In this document: piece after piece, positions 18,330 through 26,534 of the stretch
Position numbering within the stretch: position 1 is the first letter of the stretch
Layout of the letters: the number at the start of each line of letters is the position of its first letter
Assembly: GCA_937976305.1 (NCBI GenBank)
Contig: CALJSB010000082.1
Span: forward strand, 1-41,113
Source: an uncultured Acidimicrobiales bacterium
GTDB taxonomy: Bacteria > Actinomycetota > Acidimicrobiia > Acidimicrobiales > SZUA-35
Length of the DNA: 41,113 bases
Direction: 5' to 3'
Translations under genes and position numbers: made by a program
The notes under the pieces: generated by a model
Database searches by the model: none
What the model saw: the letters and a program-made list of their open reading frames with translations, nothing else
Told to the model about the DNA's origin: nothing

Positions 18330-21300
18330 TCACCACGTGTCGACGTTTGGCCGCTTCTTGCCCTTTCTGGGGTGCGGCGCTGGCGCTGAAATGAGCAGGG
18401 TGTTGATCCACGTTCGGGAATCCACTGGGTCAATGACATCGTCGATTTCGAAGTGGTCAGCCATGCTGACCCCCTTCCCAACCTGGTACATCCGATCAAC
18501 CATTTCTTCGAACGTGGCCAGCCGTTCTTCTGGGTCGTCGATCGCGGCGAGTTCATTGCGGTAGCCGAGTTTCACTGCTCCCTCGAGCCCCATTCCGCCG
18601 AACTCACCTGTTGGCCACGAGACCGTGAACAGGTTCGACTTGAAGCCTCCAGCTGCCATGGCCTGGGCCCCCAGTCCGTAACCCTTGCGGAGCACGATCG
18701 TGCACACGGGAACGTCGAGGCTCGCTCCAGTCACAAACATTCGACTGGCGTGCCGAACCAGAGCCGTCTTCTCAGCCTCGGGGCCCACCATGATCCCGGG
18801 CGTGTCACACAGATTCACGATCGGGAGATCGAACGCATCGCACAGTTGCATGAAGCGGGCGGCCTTGTCGGCGCCATCGGAATCGATGGCGCCAGCGAGA
18901 TGCACCGGGTTGTTCGCAACAACACCTACAGGGCGCCCTTCGATACGGGCCAACGCGGTGATCATTCCCGGTCCAAACTCTCGCCGCAGCTCCAATACCG
19001 ACCCAACATCAAACATGATGTCGATCACTTCGCGAACGTCATAGACCCGCAAACGATTCTCGGGAATCACATGGCGGAGTCGTCGCTGATCAGCAACCTC
19101 CCACTCGGGAAGTGCGCCCTGGAAATAGGACAGGTACTGCTTTGCGACCTCGACCGCCTCAGCTTCATCGTCAACCAGAATGTCGATGACGCCGTTGGCC
19201 ACCTGCTCGCTCACCGGACCCACTTCGTCTGGCCGGTAGACGCCCAATCCGCCACCTTCGATCATGGCTGGGCCACCCATCCCCACGTTGGAGTCGCGTG
19301 TCGCAATGATCACATCACAACAACCGAGAAGCGCAGCGTTTCCGGCGAAGCAGTACCCACCGTTGATGCCCACGAGTGGAACGAGTCCGCTCAACTCACC
19401 CCACAGGGCAAATGCCAAACAGTCGAGCCCAGCCACGCCAACACCGTCGGTGTCGCCCGGGCGGCCGCCGCCGCCCTCGGCAAAGAGCACGACCGGAAGC
19501 TCCAGATCATGGGCCAACTCAAAGAGCCGATCCTTCTTGCGGTGGTTCTGACTTCCCTGCGTGCCAGCAAGCACCATGTAGTCGTAGGTAACGACCACGC
19601 ACTGAACATCGCGGTCTGACGATCGAGCATCCGGGGGGAAGAGTTCGCCGTTGACGGTGCCGATGCCGCCGATCAGACCGTCACCCGGTGTCCGCTCGAT
19701 GAGATCTTCGATCGAACGGCGCTTGCGCTGCGCAGCAACGACGAGCGGGCCCCATTCGATGAAACTCTCACCGTCGACGAGGTGAGCGAGGTTCTCTCTC
19801 GCGGTTCGCTTCCCACGGCTGTGACGTTTCGCAACTGCGTCGGCACGGTTCTCGTCGAGGCCGTAGCCATGGCGTTTGATGACCTCGGCCAAGTCAGGAC
19901 GAATCACGTCGAGATCGATCGACGAGCTCTGTTCGAGCTGCTCACCAACAACATCGGCTTCCTCGATCACGACCAAGTCGGCGGCTTCGAACACGGCATC
20001 GCCTGGGTCGACCATCAGCCGACTCACCACCCCACTGGTGGGACTCGTGATGACGTGCTCCATCTTCATGGCTTCCATCACCAGCAGCTGCGCTCCGACC
20101 ACAACCTGATCACCAACGGCCACATCAACGCTGATGATGGTGCCCTGCATTGGGGCTGGCACCGATGAGCCGTCACTCGTGTCAGCCGCGGCCTCCGCGG
20201 CGCCGCGGACAGGTGCCGACGCCTGGGCAGACTTGCCGTGAGCGAGCACCGCAAGTGGGTCAGACGAGTCGATCTGAGCGCCCGCCAAACCGGTCGGTTG
20301 TTCGTCACCGGCCGCAGACCCCGACGCAGCCTCGAAGTCGGTCGCAGTAGCCAGAAGCTCCTCGAGGTGGGTCTCGACGAATGCTGTCGAGTAGTCACCA
20401 GCGCCGAACTCGGGTCGCTGCAGGATCGATTGGAGAAACGACGCGTTCGTTCGCAGGCCAACAACGCCGAACTGCGCCAGCGCTTGTCGAGCTCGCTGCG
20501 AGGTTTCGGCCAGGGTTGACGACCGTCGGTGCACGATGAGCTTGACCAACAGCGAGTCGAAGCTCGGTGGAGTCACGTAGCCCGTGTAGGCATGGGTCTC
20601 GACCCGAACACCGAGCCCTCCCGGCAGATCCAGACGCTCGATCGCTCCCCCACTCGGACGGGCCGTGCCGTCATCCTGCATCGTCTCAGCGTTGATGCGG
20701 AGTTGGATGGCGCACCCGTTCGACGGTGGAGCCGAGCCCAGACCGAGTTCGTCGAGGGTCTCACCTCCGGCGATACGAAACTGTGTGTGCACGAGATCGA
20801 TGCCGAGCACTTCTTCGGTCACGGTGTGTTCCACCTGCAGCCGAGCGTTGGCCTCAATGAAAAAGACCTCGCCAGAGCTGCGATCGGCGAGGAATTCAAA
20901 GGTGCCCAGACCGGAGTAGTTCACCGCGGAGGCAAGGGTGCGTGCTGCCTTCCACATCGCCGCTCGAGTTGCGTCGTCGAGTCCGGGCGCCGGGGCGATC
21001 TCGATGATCTTTTGGTTCTGACGCTGCAATGAACAGTCACGATCGCCGAGCGCCGTGACCGCACCCGAACCGTCGCCGACGATCTGCACTTCGAGGTGCC
21101 GAGCATCCTCGACCAAACGCTCCCCGTAGACCGAACCATCGCCGAATGCCGACAGCGCTTCTGACGACGCCCGCTCAAAGGCAGCGGCCACGTCATCACC
21201 GGGGCGCACCACACGCATGCCTCGCCCGCCTCCCCCGGCTACGGCTTTCAACATCGTTGGACCGTTGGCGTCAACCCAGTCGGCTGCGGCCTCGCCGCTG

Positions 21301-21710
21301 TCGAACGGTGCTGCGCCAGGCACGACCGCGACATCGTGTTGCTGAGCGAGCGCACGGGCTGCGTTCTTGTCGCCGAATGCCGCGAGCACGTCGCTGCTCG
21401 GCCCGATGAAGATCAGGCCAGCCGCTCGGCAGGCTTCGGCGAAGTCAGCCCGTTCGCTCGCAAATCCGTAGCCGGGATGCACGGCATCACAGTTGTGGTC
21501 TACGGCAATCGAGATGAGCGATTCGATGTCGAGATACTCAGCTGCCCCGCGACCAGGAAGGTCAGCAACCCGGGTGGCCAAACGAGCCACCATCGGTTCT
21601 GGCTCGTCGGCGGTGCGAACCGCAACCGTCTCGATCCCGAGCTCATGGGCGGCCCGAACGACTCGACAGGCGACTTCTCCACGGTTGGCAACAAGCACGC
21701 GACGCAACAT
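18330..21710 (-). CDS. Single-chain biotin-dependent acyl-CoA carboxylase (BC-BCCP-CT)
   Basis: This 1126-residue protein combines all functions of an acyl-CoA carboxylase, making a malonyl-type CoA from acyl-CoA, bicarbonate and ATP. The biotin carboxylase is at residues 1-450 (VLVANRGEVACR, Gly-loop KAVAGGGGRGM at 155-165, FIEANARLQVEHTVTE at 284-299). After an Ala-rich linker, the biotinyl domain runs about 517-585 with MEAMKM and Lys549. The carboxyltransferase occupies about 600-1126 (KRHSRGKRTARENL, FAEGGGGRPGDTDG, CDTPGIMVGPEAE, AAGGFKSNLF). This order matches single-polypeptide long-chain acyl-CoA carboxylases known from mycobacteria. No separate biotin ligase is nearby. Substrate chain length is not readable from sequence. 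Confidence 0.94.
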   Translation of the reverse strand: MLRRVLVANRGEVACRVVRAAHELGIETVAVRTADEPEPMVARLATRVADLPGRGAAEYLDIESLISIAVDHNCDAVHPGYGFASERADFAEACRAAGLIFIGPSSDVLAAFGDKNAARALAQQHDVAVVPGAAPFDSGEAAADWVDANGPTMLKAVAGGGGRGMRVVRPGDDVAAAFERASSEALSAFGDGSVYGERLVEDARHLEVQIVGDGSGAVTALGDRDCSLQRQNQKIIEIAPAPGLDDATRAAMWKAARTLASAVNYSGLGTFEFLADRSSGEVFFIEANARLQVEHTVTEEVLGIDLVHTQFRIAGGETLDELGLGSAPPSNGCAIQLRINAETMQDDGTARPSGGAIERLDLPGGLGVRVETHAYTGYVTPPSFDSLLVKLIVHRRSSTLAETSQRARQALAQFGVVGLRTNASFLQSILQRPEFGAGDYSTAFVETHLEELLATATDFEAASGSAAGDEQPTGLAGAQIDSSDPLAVLAHGKSAQASAPVRGAAEAAADTSDGSSVPAPMQGTIISVDVAVGDQVVVGAQLLVMEAMKMEHVITSPTSGVVSRLMVDPGDAVFEAADLVVIEEADVVGEQLEQSSSIDLDVIRPDLAEVIKRHGYGLDENRADAVAKRHSRGKRTARENLAHLVDGESFIEWGPLVVAAQRKRRSIEDLIERTPGDGLIGGIGTVNGELFPPDARSSDRDVQCVVVTYDYMVLAGTQGSQNHRKKDRLFELAHDLELPVVLFAEGGGGRPGDTDGVGVAGLDCLAFALWGELSGLVPLVGINGGYCFAGNAALLGCCDVIIATRDSNVGMGGPAMIEGGGLGVYRPDEVGPVSEQVANGVIDILVDDEAEAVEVAKQYLSYFQGALPEWEVADQRRLRHVIPENRLRVYDVREVIDIMFDVGSVLELRREFGPGMITALARIEGRPVGVVANNPVHLAGAIDSDGADKAARFMQLCDAFDLPIVNLCDTPGIMVGPEAEKTALVRHASRMFVTGASLDVPVCTIVLRKGYGLGAQAMAAGGFKSNLFTVSWPTGEFGGMGLEGAVKLGYRNELAAIDDPEERLATFEEMVDRMYQVGKGVSMADHFEIDDVIDPVDSRTWINTLLISAPAPHPRKGKKRPNVDTW

Positions 21711-21762
21711 CGGTCGAGTCTCGCCGACGGCTCACAACCCCAACAAAACAGCCCGAACAAAA

Positions 21763-21808
21763 CAGCCCCGACAAAACAGTCCTGCTGTGCTTGTCGGTGC
21801 TGGGGCTG
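21763..21808 (-). terminator. Intrinsic terminator of the small membrane protein gene
   Basis: Two nested stems, CAGCCCC/GGGGCTG (21763-21769, 21802-21808) and CCGACAA/TTGTCGG (21768-21774, 21791-21797), compete or bulge together. On the minus strand they are followed by TTTTGTT. The element directly follows the small membrane protein stop at 21810, and it insulates the carboxylase gene that starts at 21710. The T-rich tail consists of copies of a short GGGCTGTTTTGTT unit. Confidence 0.7.
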
Positions 21809-21809
21809 A

Positions 21810-22022
21810 TCAGTTGTGCTGGGGCACCTTGGGTTCGGTCGCCCGGGGACGCTCTGGGGCGAAGGCTTGGTACAGCACGATGTAGTACGCGCCAGCGATG
21901 GTGGTCACCGTGAACCGGAGGACAACTCCCATCGAGTCACCTGATTGGACCGCGTCAGCAATCCACCACGAACCCATGCCCAACGACACGAGCAACCCGA
22001 TTAGAAACATCCAACGCGCCAT
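21810..22022 (-). CDS. Small membrane protein, function unknown
   Basis: This predicted membrane protein has 70 residues from ATG 22022, which is preceded by GAGGTGGA. A GTG at 22028 is an alternative start. It has two hydrophobic helices (WMFLIGLLVSLGMGSWWIAD and VVLRFTVTTIAGAYYIVLYQAF) joined by a short loop, then a polar Pro-rich tail (APERPRATEPKVPQHN). I do not recognise the family. An intrinsic terminator follows it immediately, and it is divergent from the YciI-like gene. Confidence 0.75.
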   Translation of the reverse strand: MARWMFLIGLLVSLGMGSWWIADAVQSGDSMGVVLRFTVTTIAGAYYIVLYQAFAPERPRATEPKVPQHN

Positions 22023-22036
22023 CGACACTCCACCTC

Positions 22037-22065
22037 TTGTCAGCCCAGTTCACCCAACGTAAGAG
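22037..22065 (+). promoter_or_regulatory. Candidate promoter for the YciI-like gene
   Basis: TTGTCA at 22037-22042 and TAAGAG at 22060-22065 are spaced by 17 bp, with the YciI-like ATG about 55 bp downstream. The -35 is good; the -10 lacks its final T. It is offered as a weak candidate. Confidence 0.3.
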
Positions 22066-22120
22066 ACGACCACGTAGGGCGGAAGAGAAGAACTCCCCAA
22101 GCCTCGCTACGGTCCGAGAG

Positions 22121-22396
22121 ATGCTGTTCATCTTGCACGCTCTTGACAAGCCGGATTCGATGCACATCCGGGCCGAAACTCGACCTGCCCACCTCGAGTT
22201 CATGGCGAACTACAACACGCCCGTCGGCGGCCCACTGCTCGACAGCGAAGGCAACATGTGCGGATCGATGATCGTTCTTGACGTCGCTGACCGAGCGGAA
22301 GCCGAGGCTTTTGTCAACGAGGATCCCTACGGCAAGGCCGGGCTCTTTGCCTCTGTCAGCCTGCACGAGTTCAAGAAAGTTGCCTGGCCCGAATAG
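22121..22396 (+). CDS. YciI-like family protein
   Basis: This 91-residue protein matches the YciI ferredoxin-like fold: a first strand MLFILHALDKP, the Arg/His pair in MHIRAETRPAHLEF, the GGPLLDSEGNMCGSMIVLD core, and the DPYGKAGLF loop. YciI proteins are small dimeric enzymes of mostly unknown activity. ATG 22121 is preceded by GAGAG, and the in-frame ATG at 22037 would add a basic non-conserved extension. The MBL-fold gene follows after 9 bp, so both are likely co-transcribed. Confidence 0.88.
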   Translation: MLFILHALDKPDSMHIRAETRPAHLEFMANYNTPVGGPLLDSEGNMCGSMIVLDVADRAEAEAFVNEDPYGKAGLFASVSLHEFKKVAWPE

Positions 22397-22405
22397 CCTG
22401 AGGGC

Positions 22406-23026
22406 ATGGTCGATTTCGAGCAGACGCTTCACTGGAACGACACCGACGCCGAGGTGCACAAGGTTGTCGTTGGCCCCTACGACAACAACGTCTTTGTGAT
22501 TCGCTGCCGCCACACCGGCGAAGCCGTCATGCTCGACGCAGCAAACGAACACGAGCTGCTGCTTGAGCTCTGCGAAGGCCTTGGGGTCAGGACTGTCCTC
22601 GAAACCCACGGCCACTGGGACCACATCCAGGCCATTCCCGAGGTTCGCAACGCTGGCTACGAAGTCGGCGTCACGGCGGCAGACGCCGAAATGTTGCCGA
22701 GTTACGACTACATCCTCGAAGACGACAAGATGATCGAGGTCGGGAATCTCCGCCTTCACACCATCACGACCCCCGGCCACACCCCAGGTTCGATCTGTTT
22801 CAAACTGGTCGACAAGCCGCTGCTCTTCACCGGTGACACGCTCTTCCCTGGCGGGCCAGGCGCCACCAAGTGGGAGTACGCAAGCTTCGACACCATCATC
22901 GAGTCGATCGACGATCGCCTGTTCGTGATGCCGCCCGACACCATCGTGCTCCCGGGCCATGGCGACGACACGACCATTGGCACCGAACGGCCCCACCTCC
23001 AGTCTTGGGTTGACCGGGGTTGGTAA
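22406..23026 (+). CDS. MBL-fold metallo-hydrolase
   Basis: The 206-residue protein has the full metallo-beta-lactamase-fold metal set: THGHWDH at residues 67-73, His125 in TPGHTPGS, Asp144 in FTGDTLF, and His185 in LPGHGDD. This is the glyoxalase II-like subgroup, which hydrolyses thioesters or lactones. It has no signal peptide, so it is cytoplasmic. It follows the YciI-like gene by 9 bp and overlaps the start of the MFS gene by 7 bp. The substrate is not evident. Confidence 0.94.
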   Translation: MVDFEQTLHWNDTDAEVHKVVVGPYDNNVFVIRCRHTGEAVMLDAANEHELLLELCEGLGVRTVLETHGHWDHIQAIPEVRNAGYEVGVTAADAEMLPSYDYILEDDKMIEVGNLRLHTITTPGHTPGSICFKLVDKPLLFTGDTLFPGGPGATKWEYASFDTIIESIDDRLFVMPPDTIVLPGHGDDTTIGTERPHLQSWVDRGW

Positions 23027-24357
23027 GCACCGGCCCCACACCTTCCGAAGCAGCCGAACCACCAACCGAGCTCGGAACAGCGCGCGACGCGCTTGCGGTT
23101 CGAGACTTCAGGCGGGTGTTCTTGGCGTCGTTCGCCTCGAGCACCGGCCGCTGGATGCAGAACGTCGTGCTCGGCGTCTTCGTCTTCAAGCTTACAGGCA
23201 GCCCGAGCTTCACAACGTTTGTGATTTTCGTTCAGCTCTTCCCGATGCTCGCGCTGAGTCTTCTTGGCGGCAGCTTGGCCGACACCGTCGACCGCAAGAA
23301 GCTGCTGATCGTAACGCAGGCGTGGCAGGCGGGCTGGGGGTTTGTGTTGGCCTACCAAGTGATCGACGACGACATCTCTCGAACACTGCTGCTGCTGATT
23401 GTCTTCATGACCGGCATCGGACAAGCCCTCTATGCCCCGGCGTTCACCGCCATCGTTCCGAGCCTGGTCGGGCGTAAAAACCTCTCGGCGGCGATCTCGC
23501 TCAACTCGGCCCAGGTGAACGGGTCGCGCATCATCGGCCCTGCCATTGGCACCTATCTGGCAACCACCGTTGGTATCGCCGAGGTCTTTGCCATCAATGC
23601 CGCCACCTACGTCCTCATCATCGGAGCCCTGGCGTCGGTCACGATGCCCGAGATCGCCACGTCGAAGCTCCCGGCCAAGGAGCGACTGCTCAGCGGGCTC
23701 AGGCTGGCACGACAGTCGCCCCAGGTCGGACGACCGCTCCTCACGATGGTGCTGTTTTCGCTCTTTTGCCTGCCCTTCATCGGCCTGATGCCGGTCATCG
23801 CCGAGCTCAATTGGGGCCTCGATTCCAAGAGTCAGGTCTACGGCAACATCTACGCCGTGTTCGGTGCCGGGGCACTCATCGGAGCGCTCTCGGTCGGCAC
23901 CATCCTGTTGAAGATCGACAAGCCGACCGTTGTTCGATGGACGCTGCTCGGGTTTGGTCTTTCAATGGGAGCGCTGTCGCTCGTGCGCAGCCCCGAGGCG
24001 GCCTTTCCGGCGATCTTCTTCGTTGGCTTGTTTTATTTCACGATGCCAACTGCGCTGAGCACGTTTCTCCAAGAGCACCTCGACGACAGCATCCGAGGAC
24101 GTGTGATGGCCCTTTGGGTCATCTCGTTCGGCGGCATCATCTCGATCACCAACCTGCTGTCAGGCACGATCGCCGAAGCAACATCGGTGAGCACCGTGAT
24201 GTCGGGGAGCGCCGTCGCCGCCATCATTCTCGGCCTCGCGGTCCGACTCGAGCCGGGGCCAATCGTTGACGAACGCGTTCTCACAGACGACCCGGCGGCG
24301 TCCAACGAACAGCTTCGGGCAGACGAGCCGGCGGCGTCCGAAGCACAACCGCGCTGA
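23020..24357 (+). CDS. Major facilitator superfamily transporter (MFS_3-like)
   Basis: This protein of 445 residues has about twelve membrane segments. Residues near the N-terminus (ALAVRDFRRVFLASFASSTGRWMQNVVLG) and GGSLADTVDRKKLL (motif A) resemble the enterobactin-exporter-type MFS_3 group. SAAISLNSAQVNGSRIIGPAIG is also typical. The start is TTG 23020, overlapping the MBL-fold gene; no better ATG or GTG is available before the first helix. The C-terminal tail carries a DPAAS/EPAAS repeat and is probably disordered. It converges with the GT2 gene with a 9-bp gap. Confidence 0.9.
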   Translation: MVSTGPTPSEAAEPPTELGTARDALAVRDFRRVFLASFASSTGRWMQNVVLGVFVFKLTGSPSFTTFVIFVQLFPMLALSLLGGSLADTVDRKKLLIVTQAWQAGWGFVLAYQVIDDDISRTLLLLIVFMTGIGQALYAPAFTAIVPSLVGRKNLSAAISLNSAQVNGSRIIGPAIGTYLATTVGIAEVFAINAATYVLIIGALASVTMPEIATSKLPAKERLLSGLRLARQSPQVGRPLLTMVLFSLFCLPFIGLMPVIAELNWGLDSKSQVYGNIYAVFGAGALIGALSVGTILLKIDKPTVVRWTLLGFGLSMGALSLVRSPEAAFPAIFFVGLFYFTMPTALSTFLQEHLDDSIRGRVMALWVISFGGIISITNLLSGTIAEATSVSTVMSGSAVAAIILGLAVRLEPGPIVDERVLTDDPAASNEQLRADEPAASEAQPR

Positions 24358-24366
24358 GCGAAGCGA

Positions 24367-25308
24367 CTACCGGCCTTGCCAGATTCGAAGCGGGGTCTTG
24401 AGCTTGCCGCCGATCACGGCCAGACACCGTGCCTTCTCGGCCGACGACATATCAGATGCCTGGATGGCCGAGACATAGGCGTGGAACACACGGGCGACGA
24501 AGACCCGATCGCCGGCCCCGAACTGCTTCATCTCTTCTGAGGTCTGGTCGAGACGGTTTGAGTTGAGATGGTGGCTGCGACGATTGAACAGTCGTTCGTC
24601 GAGCTCGACGATCTTGCCCTGCAGCAGCAGCTCGAACACGAGCACCTTGTCTGCCCCATAGAACGATCGGTGCAACAGGGTTTGCTCCACCGCATCACGG
24701 CGAATGAGACCAAACACAAACGACAAGCGATGCGTGTTGCGCACCACCGAGCGGATGCGCTCTGAGGGGCGATCCTTGTTGAGCCATTGCGAGGATGCTG
24801 ACTCGTACCGGAAGGGCTCGACGAACCCGTCGGGGTCGACAAAACCACGCTTCAGGGGAACGAGAGGATCCCCGTAGCGATCGATGGCGTTGCTCTTCGT
24901 GTGGGCCAGCACGACGTCGGGCCGGGTGTCGAGCACCTCGACGGTGCGTTCGAGGTAGGTCGGCTCGATGGTGTCGTCTCCGGCAGCCCACCGCAGGTAC
25001 TCACCAGTTGTCTCACGGAACCCAATGTTGAAGTTCTGGTTGGCCCCAACGTTGCTGTCGTTGCGCCGGTAGCGCACGCGGCTGTCCTTGTTGCAATACC
25101 GCTCGGCGATGGCAGGCGTGTCATCGTCTGATGCGTTGTCGCAGATCACCAGCTCAAAGTCGTCGTAGGTCTGAGCCAAGTGAGACTCGATTGCGTCCGC
25201 AAGGAACAACTCGCCGTTGTACACCGGCATCGCAATGCTCACTTTTGGGCTCACTTTTGGGCTCACCTTCGGGCCAGATCGATCGGCCTCATGTTCGCTT
25301 GCACTCAT
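24367..25308 (-). CDS. Glycosyltransferase family 2
   Basis: This 313-residue cytoplasmic or membrane-associated GT-A fold enzyme adds a sugar from a nucleotide donor. The N-terminal SIAMPVYNGELFLADAIES, DNASDDDT, NVGANQNFNIGF and the DxD-type AAGDDTIEP are typical of family 2. The sequence before the first strand contains three PKVS units encoded by three 12-bp tandem copies (25237-25272). ATG 25308 has GAGGGCACGA upstream. It follows a sulfotransferase by 43 bp on the same strand. It probably works on the surface polysaccharide; the donor and acceptor are unknown. Confidence 0.92.
   Translation of the reverse strand: MSASEHEADRSGPKVSPKVSPKVSIAMPVYNGELFLADAIESHLAQTYDDFELVICDNASDDDTPAIAERYCNKDSRVRYRRNDSNVGANQNFNIGFRETTGEYLRWAAGDDTIEPTYLERTVEVLDTRPDVVLAHTKSNAIDRYGDPLVPLKRGFVDPDGFVEPFRYESASSQWLNKDRPSERIRSVVRNTHRLSFVFGLIRRDAVEQTLLHRSFYGADKVLVFELLLQGKIVELDERLFNRRSHHLNSNRLDQTSEEMKQFGAGDRVFVARVFHAYVSAIQASDMSSAEKARCLAVIGGKLKTPLRIWQGR
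25237..25272 (-). repeat. Three 12-bp tandem repeats within the GT2 gene
   Basis: The unit GCTCACTTTTGG (+ strand) is present twice exactly and once with two changes. It encodes the repeated PKVS near the N-terminus. Because each copy is 12 bp, copy-number change would keep the frame. Confidence 0.7.
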
Positions 25309-25351
25309 TGCTCGTGCCCTCCCGGGCCGTTCATTGTGGTCTGTGATTGCA

Positions 25352-26284
25352 TCATTGGAATGTCGCCCAGTAGTCGGCCGGATCGAAGTCGACCAACCTC
25401 GGCAACGCAGTTCGTTCGTCGGAGAGTTCGTGCATCAAGCGACGACGAACGTCCTCCGGAATCGGATCGTGTTCGGTCACCCGGGCCTTCTCACGCACCT
25501 TCACGGCCCGGTCCTTCACGCCTCGCGGTATCCGATCGGCGAGGCCGCTCGGCAAGAACCCCGGCGACAGAATCTTGTCGAGCCCCGGCACCCGCGACGA
25601 ACCCGCAGCGTTGTGTACGACTTCAGCGCCCACATCCGCCTGCTCGTCAACTCCGAGCCAGGCAAACACCCGCCGCATCTCCGCGTTGGCATCTGCTTCG
25701 AGTCGCTCGAGGACAGCAACATGGACCTGGCTCCGGTCGAACCTGGCATAGAGGCGTTCGAGCTGGCTGGCGTATCGACTTGCCGCGACGTAGTGAAAGA
25801 GCGGCTCCCAATTCTGTTCGATACGGGTCGACTCCGCATCGAGGGCGTCGTTCAAGTCCTCGATCGGCTCGCCCCCGAGCCGCCGCAGGTACCGGTGGCT
25901 CGACCAGATTCGTTCAATCGGATCTCGCAGCACGACGAGCAGCTTGGCGTCCGGAACGCGATCGCTGATCGCTTCCTGGGCCGAATCGAAATACAGATAA
26001 AACGACGACGACTCGCCTCGATAGCGCTGTGAGGCTCCGTCACCAAAGAGCTCGAAATAGGCAGACTCATCGGTGACGATCTGGTCATAGAAGTTGTCAT
26101 CACCGACGTGACTGAAGACCGGCGTCCCGCCGTCGAAACACATGAAGCCCGGCTCTTTGAGTTCGGACATGAAGATCTCGGGATGAGCCCGCAGGTACCG
26201 CCACATCGACGTACTGCCCGCGCGTTGGGCTCCGATGACAAAGAAGTTGGGTGCGCTCACAGACGCGACGGGCTCCGGTTCCAC
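25352..26284 (-). CDS. Sulfotransferase (heparan-sulfate-type fold)
   Basis: This protein of about 310 residues would transfer sulfate from PAPS to a glycan. The 5'-phosphosulfate loop is FVIGAQRAGSTSMWRYL near the N-terminus. It is followed by KEPGFM and, downstream, the 3'-phosphate motif VVLRDPIERIWSSH. GDASQRYRGESS-like segments and the C-terminal DFDPADYWATFQ are consistent with the NDST/heparan-type group. The true start is unsure: GTG 26284 is used here, GTG 26257 follows a GGAG, and TTG 26326 is possible. The gene is divergent from a GT4-type gene across a gap with two dyads. It is the first of three unlike sulfotransferases in this locus. Confidence 0.88.
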   Translation of the reverse strand: MEPEPVASVSAPNFFVIGAQRAGSTSMWRYLRAHPEIFMSELKEPGFMCFDGGTPVFSHVGDDNFYDQIVTDESAYFELFGDGASQRYRGESSSFYLYFDSAQEAISDRVPDAKLLVVLRDPIERIWSSHRYLRRLGGEPIEDLNDALDAESTRIEQNWEPLFHYVAASRYASQLERLYARFDRSQVHVAVLERLEADANAEMRRVFAWLGVDEQADVGAEVVHNAAGSSRVPGLDKILSPGFLPSGLADRIPRGVKDRAVKVREKARVTEHDPIPEDVRRRLMHELSDERTALPRLVDFDPADYWATFQ

Positions 26285-26361
26285 TCTGACCAGCGTGCAT
26301 GGCAGACAGCGGCTGGCCAACGGCAAACCCGCCTAGGTGCAGGCCACGCGACCTAGACCGG

Positions 26362-26380
26362 GAAAGTTGTGAGAACTTTC
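26362..26380. promoter_or_regulatory. Perfect dyad in the divergent promoter region
   Basis: GAAAGTT (26362-26368) and AACTTTC (26374-26380) form a perfect 7-bp inverted repeat with a 5-bp centre. It lies between the sulfotransferase and GT4 starts, a good place for an operator. The binding protein is unknown. Confidence 0.45.
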
Positions 26381-26455
26381 GAACCGATCAGCCACACTGC
26401 GCGTCTCACCTTCTACTACTGTCAGTACGGCGGTGGAGGGGCCATCGGCTGGAAT

Positions 26456-26485
26456 AGGTGAGTTCCCCCTATCAAGGAACCACCT
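26456..26485. promoter_or_regulatory. Second dyad upstream of the GT4 gene
   Basis: AGGTGAGTTCC (26456-26466) and GGAACCACCT (26476-26485) form an inverted repeat with one unpaired base and a 9-nt centre. It sits 50 bp before the GTG at 26535, so it could be an operator or a 5' leader hairpin. Confidence 0.4.
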
Positions 26486-26534
26486 GAGTAAATAACCTAC
26501 GAACTGCGGAACTTGGCGGAGGGTAAGCGTCAAC

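Noticed and set aside
18453..19619. Long + strand open frame opposite the carboxylase CT domain
   Set aside because: It mirrors a strongly conserved gene and is a high-GC antisense shadow with no ribosome site or recognisable motif.
22040..23065. 341-codon minus-strand open frame opposite the YciI-like, MBL-fold genes
   Set aside because: It lies antisense to two clear gene families and has no protein-like features of its own.
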